Part shown: positions 6,183-13,706 of the stretch, piece by piece | How positions within the stretch are numbered: position 1 is the stretch's first letter | Layout: every line of letters begins with the position of its first letter | DNA from: Acidimicrobiia bacterium | GTDB taxonomy: Bacteria; Actinomycetota; Acidimicrobiia; IMCC26256; PALSA-555 | DNA length: 34,259 nt | NCBI GenBank assembly: GCA_009694435.1 | Contig: SHUY01000013.1 | Location: forward strand, 1-34,259 | Direction of reading: 5' to 3' | Made by a program: the position numbers and the translations under genes | The notes under the pieces: generated by a model | What the model saw: only the letters and a program-made list of their open reading frames with translations | Told to the model about the DNA's origin: nothing | Database searches by the model: none

Positions 6183-6610
6183 CCGACTCAACCAACACGC
6201 CAAGTTCCAACTGGGCTCGTTACGCCCCGCGCTCGGTGGCCCCCTTGCTGCTCGACTTGTTCGGCATTGTTACTTTTATTTTGGTCGGCGCGGGCCAACA
6301 CAGCATCAGCGAAGGCGCGGGCTGGTTTTTCATGGTGTTGTGGCCTCTAGCGACGGGTTGGTATTTAGTGGCCATAGCCACTCGGCTTTACGCCGCGACC
6401 GACCGCATGTGGACTCGGCTGGTGATTACTTGGGTGGCGGGCACTTTGGTGGCATCGGTTTTGCGGGGCAGTTTCACTGACCGCCCGATGTTCTCAATCT
6501 TTACCGTCATCTTTATGGCCTGGATGGTTTTAATTGCTTTCGGTTGGCGAGGCATCGCTCGTGTCCTAGCCTTGCGGAAACAGCGTCGACGCCGGACTAA
6601 AAAAAACTAG
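6179..6610 (+). CDS. DUF3054 family membrane protein
   Basis: 143 residues with four hydrophobic helices (around LLLDLFGIVTFILVGAG, FFMVLWPLATGWYLVAIA, LVITWVAGTLVASVLRG, FSIFTVIFMAWMVLIAFGW) and a very basic C-terminus. The order of conserved segments (DLFGIVTFILVGAGQHS, LWPLATGW, WVAGTLVASVLRG) fits DUF3054, an actinobacterial membrane family without known function. ATG 6179 is chosen because it overlaps the upstream stop codon. An upstream extension to 6155 is possible but lacks support. Confidence 0.75.
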   Translation: MTDSTNTPSSNWARYAPRSVAPLLLDLFGIVTFILVGAGQHSISEGAGWFFMVLWPLATGWYLVAIATRLYAATDRMWTRLVITWVAGTLVASVLRGSFTDRPMFSIFTVIFMAWMVLIAFGWRGIARVLALRKQRRRRTKKN

Positions 6611-6630
6611 TCCACCAAGGAGAACTAAAA

Positions 6631-7065
6631 ATGGCCTCTATTGACCCAACCGAGAAGCAACTTGCGGCTATCGCCAATTCTGATTCTGATGAGCCCATTG
6701 TGATGCTCAACTTAAATAAATATCGGGATAAGGCTGAGTATCTAGATCCCAAACTCGGCAACGAGTTGAGCGGACGCGACGCATATTTGCGTTACGGGAT
6801 TGTGGCTATGCGCGCGCTGGGTGAAGTGGGGGCGCGCATCTTGTGGGCCACTGAGTCTGACGCAGTTGTTATCGGCGAAGAGTCAATGGGCTACGACGAA
6901 GTAGTGGCGGTGTGGTATCCCAACCGAGCCGCATTTCTAGATCTATTGGCTATTCCGTGGTATTTCGAAGCGCTCGTTCACCGTAACGCCGCGGTAGAAA
7001 AAGCGGCAGTTTTGGTGTGCACCGGCGACAAAACCCCCACGCTCACTTCTCCGTTTGACGCGTAG
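6631..7065 (+). CDS. DUF1330-like dimeric alpha/beta-barrel protein
   Basis: 144 residues. The segments EPIVMLNLNKYRDKAEY, SGRDAYLRYGIVAMRALGEVGARILWATESDAVVIGE, YDEVVAVWYPNRAAFLDLL and WYFEALVHRNAAVEKAAVLVC follow the beta-alpha-beta pattern of DUF1330 / dimeric alpha-beta-barrel proteins. Members of that superfamily include small enzymes and binding proteins; no substrate can be read here. ATG 6631 has AAGGAGAA about 8 bases upstream, a strong site. The TAG stop at 7063-7065 abuts the stop of the convergent hydrolase gene at 7066, leaving no room for a terminator. Confidence 0.75.
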   Translation: MASIDPTEKQLAAIANSDSDEPIVMLNLNKYRDKAEYLDPKLGNELSGRDAYLRYGIVAMRALGEVGARILWATESDAVVIGEESMGYDEVVAVWYPNRAAFLDLLAIPWYFEALVHRNAAVEKAAVLVCTGDKTPTLTSPFDA

Positions 7066-8568
7066 TTAGCCGCCCACGTTCGACGCTTTAGCGGCGGCAA
7101 TAAAGTTTTTCGCTTCGGGTTTTAGCATGAAGCCGTCGCGCACAGCTTTATTGGCTGACTTAGTAAACGCCGCCACGTAAGCCTTGTGGCTGGGATAGAG
7201 CGCGGCGAGTTGCTCGTCGTCTAACGCCAAGGTTGAGCCGAAGAGTTGGCAAAAACTCGCGCCTGCGTTCCCGTCCCCTCGTAAAACTGCAGTCGGAGCA
7301 TCGACTAACGGGGTGCGGATGCCACCTTGGGCGTTGCCGGTGGCGTCACGGGTAATGGCGGCCGGCGGTCCGGCCGTTACCTCAAGACGCGGCGCTCGCG
7401 GCGGAGCGGTTCCGTCGGCTACCCAGTTAGTCAGAGCGTGTAGCGCAGCGCTAACAACGGAAAAGTGAGGCCCGTAGTTGATCGGCTGGGTGCAGCCCAG
7501 CGGACCGCCGTCGGCGTTAGTCACATCGAGCAGCGCGGCTTCGGCTTTACCGTCTCCAGTATCAGAAAACCCAATCCCTCCGGTGTAAGCGTCGGCGTGG
7601 GATGTCCCCGCCACTTCCCACAGGCGGAAGTTCTTGGTGTCTTTTTGCCGAGCCGATAGATATTCAAGCCGGGGAAGAACGAGATCAGATTCAGTTTGTA
7701 GGGTCATGACCGGAACCCCTAGATCGTTGCGGATAAACGTAGGCGCCTCGGGAGTGATTACCGGCAGCGGAGCCTGCGAAAGATTGGCCGCTCCGTTGCT
7801 ACGGCTGTGAACGAAGAACCCATCAAAAACTTTTTCTATGGGTTGGATACCGTCAATGTAAGTGACCATACGGAAAGCAGACTGGGATTCACCAATGGCG
7901 ATTACTTTTTTCGCTTTTAGTCCACTAAGGGGATCAGTTTTTTTGGTCCCTTTTACTGCTCTTCCTACTTGAGTGAACATATCGTAGGAATAACTGTCAC
8001 CCGGGTGCACTAGCGACGCGTAACGCTCGGGGTCGCCACCTTTAAGTCCGCCCGGCGCGGCCCCCGCGATCGTCATCGATCCACCTTGTACGCCTACTGA
8101 TTGCGCCGAGACTCCCACCCACGCGCTGCCCGCTCTAATCAACTCGCGGTGCGCGAGTCCCCAGTCGGGCGCACTATCAAAACCCGCGGAAACATTTAGC
8201 CACTCAACAATTACCGTTCCATTAAAATCTTTGGCCGCCTGGGGTCGGTAAACCACAACGCGCGTTTTGTAGTCGGCGGTAGCGGTAGTGCCGGTAGCGG
8301 GAGTTACTTTCCACTTCCCGTTGCTCGCCAGTGGTGTAGCCGAGGTGTAAGCGGTGGCCGTTCCCGCTAAAAAGTATTCGTTGCCTTCATAACCCACATC
8401 GGCTAAATCAAAACTGCTGGTCAAGATGCGAGGCATCCCCGCCCCGCCGGTGACGGGGCCGGTAATAGTGGGGCTAGGAGCTTTGGCCGCACTAGCCGAA
8501 CTCGCCCCGGCTAAAACAACTATTCCGACGATTAGAGCAGACGCGGTTCTCAACCAACACTTTTTCAT
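7066..8568 (-). CDS. Secreted alpha/beta hydrolase (Abhydrolase_10-like)
   Basis: 500 residues. A signal peptide occupies residues 1-28 (MKKCWLR, a hydrophobic core, SASAAKA). The mature part resembles the alpha/beta-hydrolase domain family found in many actinobacterial secreted proteins: ILTSSFDLADVGYEGNEYFLAGTA, VVVYRP, GTVIVEWLNVSAG, then the nucleophile elbow GESQSA with Ser228. Asp295 (QTESDLV) and His324 (GTSHAD) are plausible triad partners. It would act outside the membrane on an ester or similar bond; the substrate is unknown. The ATG at 8568 follows GGGGG about 4 bases away. It lies downstream of the broken GAP-family gene on the same strand, 41 bases apart, so the two may once have been co-transcribed. 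Confidence 0.85.
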   Translation of the reverse strand: MKKCWLRTASALIVGIVVLAGASSASAAKAPSPTITGPVTGGAGMPRILTSSFDLADVGYEGNEYFLAGTATAYTSATPLASNGKWKVTPATGTTATADYKTRVVVYRPQAAKDFNGTVIVEWLNVSAGFDSAPDWGLAHRELIRAGSAWVGVSAQSVGVQGGSMTIAGAAPGGLKGGDPERYASLVHPGDSYSYDMFTQVGRAVKGTKKTDPLSGLKAKKVIAIGESQSAFRMVTYIDGIQPIEKVFDGFFVHSRSNGAANLSQAPLPVITPEAPTFIRNDLGVPVMTLQTESDLVLPRLEYLSARQKDTKNFRLWEVAGTSHADAYTGGIGFSDTGDGKAEAALLDVTNADGGPLGCTQPINYGPHFSVVSAALHALTNWVADGTAPPRAPRLEVTAGPPAAITRDATGNAQGGIRTPLVDAPTAVLRGDGNAGASFCQLFGSTLALDDEQLAALYPSHKAYVAAFTKSANKAVRDGFMLKPEAKNFIAAAKASNVGG

Positions 8569-8609
8569 TTTTCCCCCATTGATTGTATGAACTTAGCAAA
8601 TAATGACGA

Positions 8610-9278
8610 TTAGGCAAGGGCACTAAGGCCAGAGTAGCCGAGGTAAATGGCAAAACCTAGAGAAACCACGATCCCGATGCGCCGACGATGGGTGCGCAGA
8701 TAGGTACTTAAGTGGTCGAGCAACACCGGACCTTTCTTTCCTGCCGCCAGCACAACCAGAATAGGAAAGTAAGCCACGAACTCTACGATTATCCCGACCA
8801 CGGCCAGCAAGGTGGCTTTATCTTGAGTTGATAGTGAAGAAATCGCTACGCCGTGCACCGCCGGAATCAATAAGACAATAGTGGTGAAGTTAGTAGCCAT
8901 CGCCGCGACCCCGAGTAATAGATATCTAAACGCGTGCAAGCGCGTGCTCGATTCATCGGGTGGGGCTTTAACTTCCGCATCGCTGGCGGGAGCCAGCATT
9001 GATCGCACTGCGTTGGCCAGCAGTACCACCGCGAGGACTATCTCTATCTACGCGTGGACCGCGTCTTGGCTACCGGAACTCGATGAAGTTTTTTGATTGG
9101 TGGACGACACAAAAATAATTATCAACGCGGTAACCATTGACGATGAGACCAACACCAGTAGCGCTCGGCGCAGAGGGAAGTTCTTGCTGGCCAGAGTGGC
9201 GACCTGAAGCAGCAGCAGCACGGGGCTAATCGCCGCCCCAATAACTAGGGGCAAGATTTGTCTAAAGGTTGAACCCAC
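8610..9278 (-). pseudogene. GAP/Sap (sulfolipid-1-addressing-type) membrane protein gene interrupted by an in-frame TAG
   Basis: Two open segments on the minus strand (9278 down to 9048, and 9029 down to 8610) lie in the same reading frame: their starts differ by 249 bases, exactly 83 codons. They are separated only by one TAG at 9048-9050. Joined, they give ~222 residues with several hydrophobic helices: an N-terminal ILPLVIGAAISPVLLLLQVATL, a middle VLAVVLLANAVRSML just after the stop, and a C-terminal YFPILVVLAAGKKGP. This resembles the GAP family of actinobacterial small transporters (lysE-like / Sap). One base change (for example CAG to TAG) would explain the break. It may be a recent pseudogene, a sequencing error or a read-through site. 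Family assignment is moderate; the interruption is directly visible. Confidence 0.7.
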
Positions 9279-9319
9279 GGCCGAGAGCCTAGGCCTTACC
9301 GTTAGTTTTGGGGGGAAAA

Positions 9320-9393
9320 TGGAGCGGGTGACGGGAATCGAACCCGCGTTCTCAGCTTGGGAAGCTGATGTTCTACCTCTGAACTACACCCGC
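9320..9393 (-). tRNA. tRNA-Gly (anticodon CCC)
   Basis: On the minus strand the acceptor stem is GCGGGTG / CACCCGC with discriminator T and an encoded CCA (9320-9322). The anticodon arm is TCAGC-TTCCCAA-GCTGA, placing CCC at positions 34-36. The T arm contains GGTTCGATTCC. It sits 61 bases ahead of the divergent dcd gene. Confidence 0.96.
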
Positions 9394-9454
9394 CAAAACC
9401 CAGTGTTCTGGCTTTGCAGGCTAGCAAGACCGGCGACCGATAGGATCCGAAGCC

Positions 9455-10024
9455 GTGATCCTTTCTGATGTCACCATTCGTGAAGAAATCGCCGCGGGGC
9501 GCATCGTCATCGAACCTTTCGACGATCGTGACGTGCAGCCGTCGTCGGTCGATCTTCATATCGACAGATACTTTCGAGTGTTCCGTAACGACACCACACC
9601 GTTTATTGACCCCAAGTTGCCCCAAGAAGATCTCACTGAATTAGTGGAAGTGGTGGACGACAACGCTTTTATTCTTCACCCCGGAGAGTTTGTCCTGGGG
9701 TCCACCTTGGAGCGCGTGTGCTTGCCTGCAGATCTAGTCGCTCGGCTTGAAGGAAAAAGTTCGCTCGGGCGTTTAGGGCTGCTTATTCATTCCACTGCGG
9801 GTTTTGTTGATGCCGGCTGGGACGGGCACTTAACCCTCGAACTTTCCAATGTGGCCACTCTTCCGATTGCGCTTTACCCCGGAATGAAGATCGGGCAGAT
9901 TTCATTTTTGCGCATGACCACGGCTTCACAAAATCCCTACGGCTCGGGCATTACTGGATCTAAGTACCAAGGTCAGCGCGGCCCTACCCCTTCGCGTTCG
10001 TATCTCAATTTTCGTGATTCATAA
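9455..10024 (+). CDS. dcd: dCTP deaminase, probably the bifunctional dUMP-forming type
   Basis: 189 residues, close in length and sequence to the mycobacterial enzyme, which both deaminates dCTP and hydrolyses the dUTP formed to dUMP, feeding thymidylate synthesis. Motifs: [24 protein letters not shown] at 29-37, the nucleotide-binding [12 protein letters not shown] at 99-110, [13 protein letters not shown] at 112-124, TLELSN with the catalytic glutamate at 129, and the C-terminal lid [16 protein letters not shown] at 168-183. The start is GTG 9455; the Shine-Dalgarno (AGGATCC) is weak. Placement next to a tRNA-Gly gene resembles mycobacterial order. The bifunctional call rests on overall similarity to actinobacterial members. 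Confidence 0.95.
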   Translation: MILSDVTIREEIAAGRIVIEPFDDRDVQPSSVDLHIDRYFRVFRNDTTPFIDPKLPQEDLTELVEVVDDNAFILHPGEFVLGSTLERVCLPADLVARLEGKSSLGRLGLLIHSTAGFVDAGWDGHLTLELSNVATLPIALYPGMKIGQISFLRMTTASQNPYGSGITGSKYQGQRGPTPSRSYLNFRDS

Positions 10025-10034
10025 AAATAACACC

Positions 10035-10050
10035 CGATAAATATTTATCG
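10035..10050. promoter_or_regulatory. Perfect 16-bp palindrome before the SCO6745-like gene
   Basis: CGATAAATATTTATCG is a perfect palindrome without spacer, between the dcd stop and the GGAGG ribosome-binding site of the next gene (10053-10057). It could be an operator for a dimeric regulator, or an RNA hairpin near the ribosome-binding site. No regulator family can be named from the sequence alone. Confidence 0.4.
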
Positions 10051-10061
10051 CTGGAGGCATC

Positions 10062-10787
10062 ATGGGCATTATCGATGAAGTTAGAGAAACGGCTGGCCCG
10101 ATCGTTTCTTTAGGCGGCGGGTTTATGCTTGACGGTGCTACTACCGAACGGGGAGCGGCTTTTGGCCTCGACTTCGGTGAGTACTACGCCTTGGGTCGCG
10201 GCGGAGTGCTCGGAGATGTCGACGCCAGCGTGGTGGCGGATGCTTTTGTAGTTTTTGCCCCCGAAGTTGTGACCATGATGTGGAACGCCGCTCGGCTTTT
10301 GCGCGAACCCGACGCGGCCGCGCAGTCTTACTCGCAAGCGTGTCAAGACTGGGGGAGAGTTCATTTTGCTCACGCCGAAAATCTTGATGAGATTTCTTCG
10401 GTGCTGGCTAAAATCGTTAATGCGGCCACAACGACTGACGCTCCGCTTTTTTCCGGCTGGCGAACGCTGCCTCTACCTAGCGACGCCCCCGCGCTCGTGG
10501 CCCAGCAGTTGCACGTTTTACGCGAATTGCGCGGTGGCCTTCATGGGGTCGCGCTAAAAGCGGCCGGCTTAACTCCGCTCGAAGCAGTAATGGTCCACAG
10601 TCCGGCCATGGCTCCAATGTTTGGCTGGGCCGACGGAGATCTCGCTACTCCCACCACCAAGGCCGCACACGCTAAGGCCGAGCAGATCACTGATGAGTTA
10701 GTGGCCCCCGCTTACGAAGTGCTAGACGAAGCGGAGCGTGCTCGATTGGTAGTTCTACTCAACGATCTAGTTGCGGCTACGACCTAA
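10062..10787 (+). CDS. SCO6745-like family protein (HTH-like fold, function unknown)
   Basis: 241 residues. Segments such as YYALGRGGVLGDVDASVVADAF, FAPEVVTMMWNAAR, ACQDWGRVHF, PLFSGWRTLPLPSDAPA, QQLHVLRELRGGLHGVALKAAGLTPLEAVMVHSP and FGW match the actinobacterial SCO6745-like family, which is predicted to be helical with a helix-turn-helix-like domain. The C-terminal half carries the conserved LRELRGG-HLVA type motif. No enzymatic function is established that I can name. ATG 10062 has GGAGG 4 bases upstream. A palindrome lies just before the ribosome-binding site. The next gene is convergent on the minus strand, with only 19 bases between stops. Confidence 0.8.
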   Translation: MGIIDEVRETAGPIVSLGGGFMLDGATTERGAAFGLDFGEYYALGRGGVLGDVDASVVADAFVVFAPEVVTMMWNAARLLREPDAAAQSYSQACQDWGRVHFAHAENLDEISSVLAKIVNAATTTDAPLFSGWRTLPLPSDAPALVAQQLHVLRELRGGLHGVALKAAGLTPLEAVMVHSPAMAPMFGWADGDLATPTTKAAHAKAEQITDELVAPAYEVLDEAERARLVVLLNDLVAATT

Positions 10788-10806
10788 TTTGCCGAGCTAG
10801 GCGGAT

Positions 10807-13020
10807 CTAGATCCCGGAACTGGGTATCTTTGTCGGGGCATCAGCGTGGTCAGCCGACTCGATTGATTCCAGCAATACTTCGGCAATATCTGAAACCACT
10901 ACGTCATCTCGTCCTTCGCCCTTAATTCCGTCGTCCATCATCACCCAACAAAATGGGCACGCGACCGCTACTCGTTCCGCTCCAGTTGATAGCGCCTCTT
11001 GGGCGCGTTCGGTGTTCACTTTCTTGCCAATAGATTCTTCCATCCACATGCGGGCTCCTCCCGCCCCACAGCACAGCCCGTTGTTTCCGTTACGGGGCAT
11101 TTCGACAATGTCGATGCCAGCTAACGAGCCAATAACTTTTCGGGGGGCAAGATAGACATCGTTGTGTCGGCCTAAATAACAAGAATCGTGATAAGTGATG
11201 CGCTCGGATAGCGACGCGCCTTCAAGCGAAAGTCGACCGTCGTCGATTAGTTCCATTAGCAACTGGGAGTGGTGGATTACTTCGTAGTTGCCTCCGTACT
11301 GAGGATATTCATTTTTTAGCGTGTTGAAACAGTGGGGGCACTGAGTGATTATTTTGGTGACCCCCATAGTGTTGAGCGACTCGATGTTTTGCAGCGCCAG
11401 CATTTGGAAGATGTATTCGTTGCCCGAACGACGAGCCGAGTCACCGGTGCACAACTCGCTGGGACCCAAAATGGCGAAATCGATATCGGCTCGCTGCAAG
11501 AGTTTGGCCATGGCCCGACTGGTTTTTTTATTGCGGTCGTCGAAGCTGCCGGCACATCCCACCCAGTAGAGGTATTCGTGATTCAACGCTGAAGTTCCGT
11601 CGACGATATCTACTCCGTCAAGGTCCGCCGCCCATTCGCCTCGGTCGCCTTGGTTCATTCCGTAGACGTTGGTGGTGTTCTCCATCGACCGGTATACGTT
11701 GCCGAGCTGCACCGGAAAGTCACTCTCCATAAGCGATAGATAGCGGCGCATGTCGAGAATTTTGTCGACGATCTCAATGTTTACTGGACAGATCTCATCG
11801 CAGGCTCGACAAGTGGTGCAGGCCCAAAGTTCTTCGGAGGTCACTCTTTCGAATACCGAGTTTGCGGTAATAGTGATGGCCGCGTCGACGGTTACTGGTG
11901 GAGACACCACGGGGTTCCCGGTGGCGGTCATGACCTCACCCACCTTCAGGACAATCTCGCGCGGGTCGAGCGGTTTGCCGGTCAAATGGGCCGGGCATAC
12001 TGAAGTACAGCGGCCACAAATTGTGCAGGCGTCAGTGTCAAAGAGCTGTTTCCAAGTAAAATCTTCTACGGTGATCGCCCCAAACGAATCGAGTTCGGTT
12101 TCCATCAAATTAGGCAGCGGTTTCATAGCCCCCTTGGGCCGTTCGCGATTACCCAAATACATGTTCATCGGTGAGGTGACCATGTGGCGCAGCTTGGTGG
12201 TGGGCAAGAGAATCAAAAAGGCAATAAAAGCGACGAAGTGCAACAACCAAAACGCTTGGTGAATATCAGCGTTGGTGCTTCTCCCCCAGCCGTCAACCAA
12301 AGTGGCGATGGGATAACCGATTACTGACCACCGTTCAAAGTCGGGTGTGCCCTCGGCCGCGATACGAAAACCCTCAGTGAGAAAACCCGAAACTCCGATA
12401 AGAAGAAATGTTCCCAACACCAGCGCGTCTTCGGGCTTGGTCTTGATGCGAATGCGGTACGGCCGCTGCACGTAGCGGCGAATGATGGCCCATACGATTC
12501 CCGCAACAAAGATCACGCCAAAAATATCGGCGGTGGCGGAGTAGCCCTGGTAAATGCCACCGTGCAGGAACTTAAGGTTGTCGGGGAGCTGGTGATCGAT
12601 CTCTAAAATAATGGTGGCGGCGAATAACACCAAAAACCCAAAATAAATAAAGGAGTGCATGGTGCCCGCGACCGGATCGCGCATCAGGGTTTTCATCCAT
12701 ACCCCAGAGCGGAAATCAGCCATACGCTTTTTAGCGTTGGCTTTAGTGGTACGGCGATTGTCGGGCCGACCTCGTTCGTAGTTTTTGATCCGTTGAGCTA
12801 CGAGCCACGCGCACGAAAATAGCGCTACCGAAACTACGGCGTAAAACATCCAGTAAACCGGTTCGGAAATTCCCCCAAATACTTCGCGGCTAACGGGCGA
12901 CTCTTCTGCCCATCCAGTGAGGCGGGGGGCGATTCCCGAGGCCACCGTCCCGAGTGCGGTGGCTATACCAATAATGATGGCAATCTGAAAGGGCTTGATT
13001 TTGAACCGGCGCACGGTCAA
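10807..13020 (-). CDS. EtfD-like membrane iron-sulfur oxidoreductase (heterodisulfide-reductase-related)
   Basis: 737 residues. The N-terminal ~275 residues hold about six hydrophobic helices of the nitrate-reductase-gamma type, with candidate haem histidines (MHSFIYFGFL, DIHQAFWLLHFVAF). A ferredoxin-like domain with two [4Fe-4S] motifs follows: C332, C335, C338, C342 and C401, C404, C407, C411. Two CCG-type domains follow (YWVGCAGS near 486-492; CPHC 561-564; CYLGRH 614-619; LCCGAGG 649-655; CPFC 688-691). This layout matches mycobacterial Rv0338c/EtfD, which passes electrons from the electron-transfer flavoprotein of fatty-acid beta-oxidation to the quinone pool. Start is TTG 13020 or GTG 13014; neither has a strong ribosome-binding site. 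No etfAB here. Confidence 0.85.
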   Translation of the reverse strand: MTVRRFKIKPFQIAIIIGIATALGTVASGIAPRLTGWAEESPVSREVFGGISEPVYWMFYAVVSVALFSCAWLVAQRIKNYERGRPDNRRTTKANAKKRMADFRSGVWMKTLMRDPVAGTMHSFIYFGFLVLFAATIILEIDHQLPDNLKFLHGGIYQGYSATADIFGVIFVAGIVWAIIRRYVQRPYRIRIKTKPEDALVLGTFLLIGVSGFLTEGFRIAAEGTPDFERWSVIGYPIATLVDGWGRSTNADIHQAFWLLHFVAFIAFLILLPTTKLRHMVTSPMNMYLGNRERPKGAMKPLPNLMETELDSFGAITVEDFTWKQLFDTDACTICGRCTSVCPAHLTGKPLDPREIVLKVGEVMTATGNPVVSPPVTVDAAITITANSVFERVTSEELWACTTCRACDEICPVNIEIVDKILDMRRYLSLMESDFPVQLGNVYRSMENTTNVYGMNQGDRGEWAADLDGVDIVDGTSALNHEYLYWVGCAGSFDDRNKKTSRAMAKLLQRADIDFAILGPSELCTGDSARRSGNEYIFQMLALQNIESLNTMGVTKIITQCPHCFNTLKNEYPQYGGNYEVIHHSQLLMELIDDGRLSLEGASLSERITYHDSCYLGRHNDVYLAPRKVIGSLAGIDIVEMPRNGNNGLCCGAGGARMWMEESIGKKVNTERAQEALSTGAERVAVACPFCWVMMDDGIKGEGRDDVVVSDIAEVLLESIESADHADAPTKIPSSGI

Positions 13021-13060
13021 GAACTTAGCAATGCTGTGGCCACAATAGCGTTATTGGCCA

Positions 13061-13086
13061 AAAAGTATTGCCGGGGCTTACGGCAA
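13061..13086 (-). terminator. Intrinsic terminator of the cyclic-nucleotide-binding gene
   Basis: Directly after the TAG stop (minus strand), TTGCCG pairs with CGGCAA around a 7-base loop (13068-13086), followed by TAC and five T residues. This is a plausible rho-independent terminator that separates this gene from the EtfD-like gene downstream on the same strand. Confidence 0.6.
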
Positions 13087-13512
13087 CTACTGCACTGATT
13101 GCGCGTCGTATTCTCGCAGCCGACGAGCCAGTCCGGCGAGTAATTTATTGGCGAATCCGGGGACTTCGTCGACTAGACCGGCAAATTCTCGTTGACCAAG
13201 AACGACTAACTCACTTGGTTCGGTGGTAGTAACGGTGGCATTGCGGGGGGCTCGATCAAGCAGAGCTAAATCCCCAAAAAAATCGCCCGAACCGAGGGTG
13301 GCTACGCGCTGCCCGTGCCGAGACACTTCGGCTGCTCCACTAACAATAATGAAAAATTCGGCTCCGGCGGCCCCTTCGGTAACTAGTACTTTTCCGGCCG
13401 CAACATTGACCGTTTCGGTGCGGCGATCAATTAAATCAATCTCTTTTTTGCTGCAGGCCGAAAATAAAGGCACCTTGGTGAGCAGATCAGTGAAGCGATT
13501 GTTAGAAGCCAT
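13087..13512 (-). CDS. Cyclic-nucleotide-binding domain protein
   Basis: 141 residues from ATG 13512 (MASNNRFTDLLTKVPLFSACS). A single cNMP-binding beta-roll covers residues ~15-115: LFSACSKKEIDLIDRR, VTEGAAGAEFFIIVSGAAEVSRHGQRVATLGSGDFFGDLALLDRAPRNATV. The phosphate-binding cassette has FGD where most cAMP/cGMP binders have FGE, while the Arg of PRNATV is kept, so nucleotide affinity or specificity may differ. There is no C-terminal DNA-binding domain, unlike CRP, so it is probably a stand-alone sensor or partner. Longer upstream starts are possible in frame but extend into the dnaK control region and look noncoding. It is divergent from the dnaK operon. Confidence 0.8.
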   Translation of the reverse strand: MASNNRFTDLLTKVPLFSACSKKEIDLIDRRTETVNVAAGKVLVTEGAAGAEFFIIVSGAAEVSRHGQRVATLGSGDFFGDLALLDRAPRNATVTTTEPSELVVLGQREFAGLVDEVPGFANKLLAGLARRLREYDAQSVQ

Positions 13513-13537
13513 AATCCGACTGTAGCGACGGAGCCGC

Positions 13538-13565
13538 TTGATTGCCAGAGCCTCGGGAATAGACA
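13538..13565 (+). promoter_or_regulatory. Possible promoter of the dnaK operon
   Basis: TTGATT (13538-13543) and TAGACA (13560-13565) are 16 bases apart, a weak sigma-70-like pair. A start near 13572 would lie just before the TTG of the small ORF and the HAIR-like operator at 13579-13599, where a repressor would block initiation. Support is limited to this spacing. Confidence 0.3.
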
Positions 13566-13572
13566 GGGCCAT

Positions 13573-13704
13573 TTGAAAGTTGATACTCTTACACTCAACA
13601 TTGAAGCCAACGAAACCGGCAGAAATCTTGATTGGGAACAACGATATTTCGACCTCGACCCGTTCGGATACCCCGACTGGGATCGCAAATACGAAGGGAA
13701 ATAA
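13573..13704 (+). CDS. Possible 43-residue small protein directly upstream of dnaK
   Basis: The frame from TTG 13573 to TAA 13702-13704 encodes 43 residues that look protein-like: an N-terminal [19 protein letters not shown] and an aromatic, acidic C-terminal half including [20 protein letters not shown]. The stop lies 2 bases before the dnaK ATG, and the dnaK ribosome-binding site (GAAGGGA) is inside it, so translation could be coupled. It has no Shine-Dalgarno sequence; a leaderless start is conceivable. The frame is open further upstream (back to about 13468) but without a better start. No family was recognised. Against it: the HAIR-like operator overlaps its first codons. Confidence 0.4.
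   Translation: MKVDTLTLNIEANETGRNLDWEQRYFDLDPFGYPDWDRKYEGK
13579..13599. promoter_or_regulatory. HAIR-like operator for HspR upstream of dnaK
   Basis: GTTGATA-N7-ACTCAAC. The right arm matches the HspR inverted-repeat consensus (CTTGAGT-N7-ACTCAAG) at 6 of 7 bases, and the arm spacing is exactly 7. The left arm keeps TTGA and is identical to the left arm of the repeat ahead of clpB. HspR is encoded at the end of this operon. Confidence 0.7.
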
Positions 13705-13706
13705 GC

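Noticed and set aside
11750-12262. 170-residue plus-strand frame opposite the EtfD-like gene
   Set aside because: It is a shadow: the minus-strand frame has clear Fe-S motifs and membrane helices.
13632-13706. N-terminal extension of dnaK to 13632
   Set aside because: The DnaK N-terminus [14 protein letters not shown] begins at 13707 behind a ribosome-binding site; the extension is a different frame from the more protein-like small ORF.
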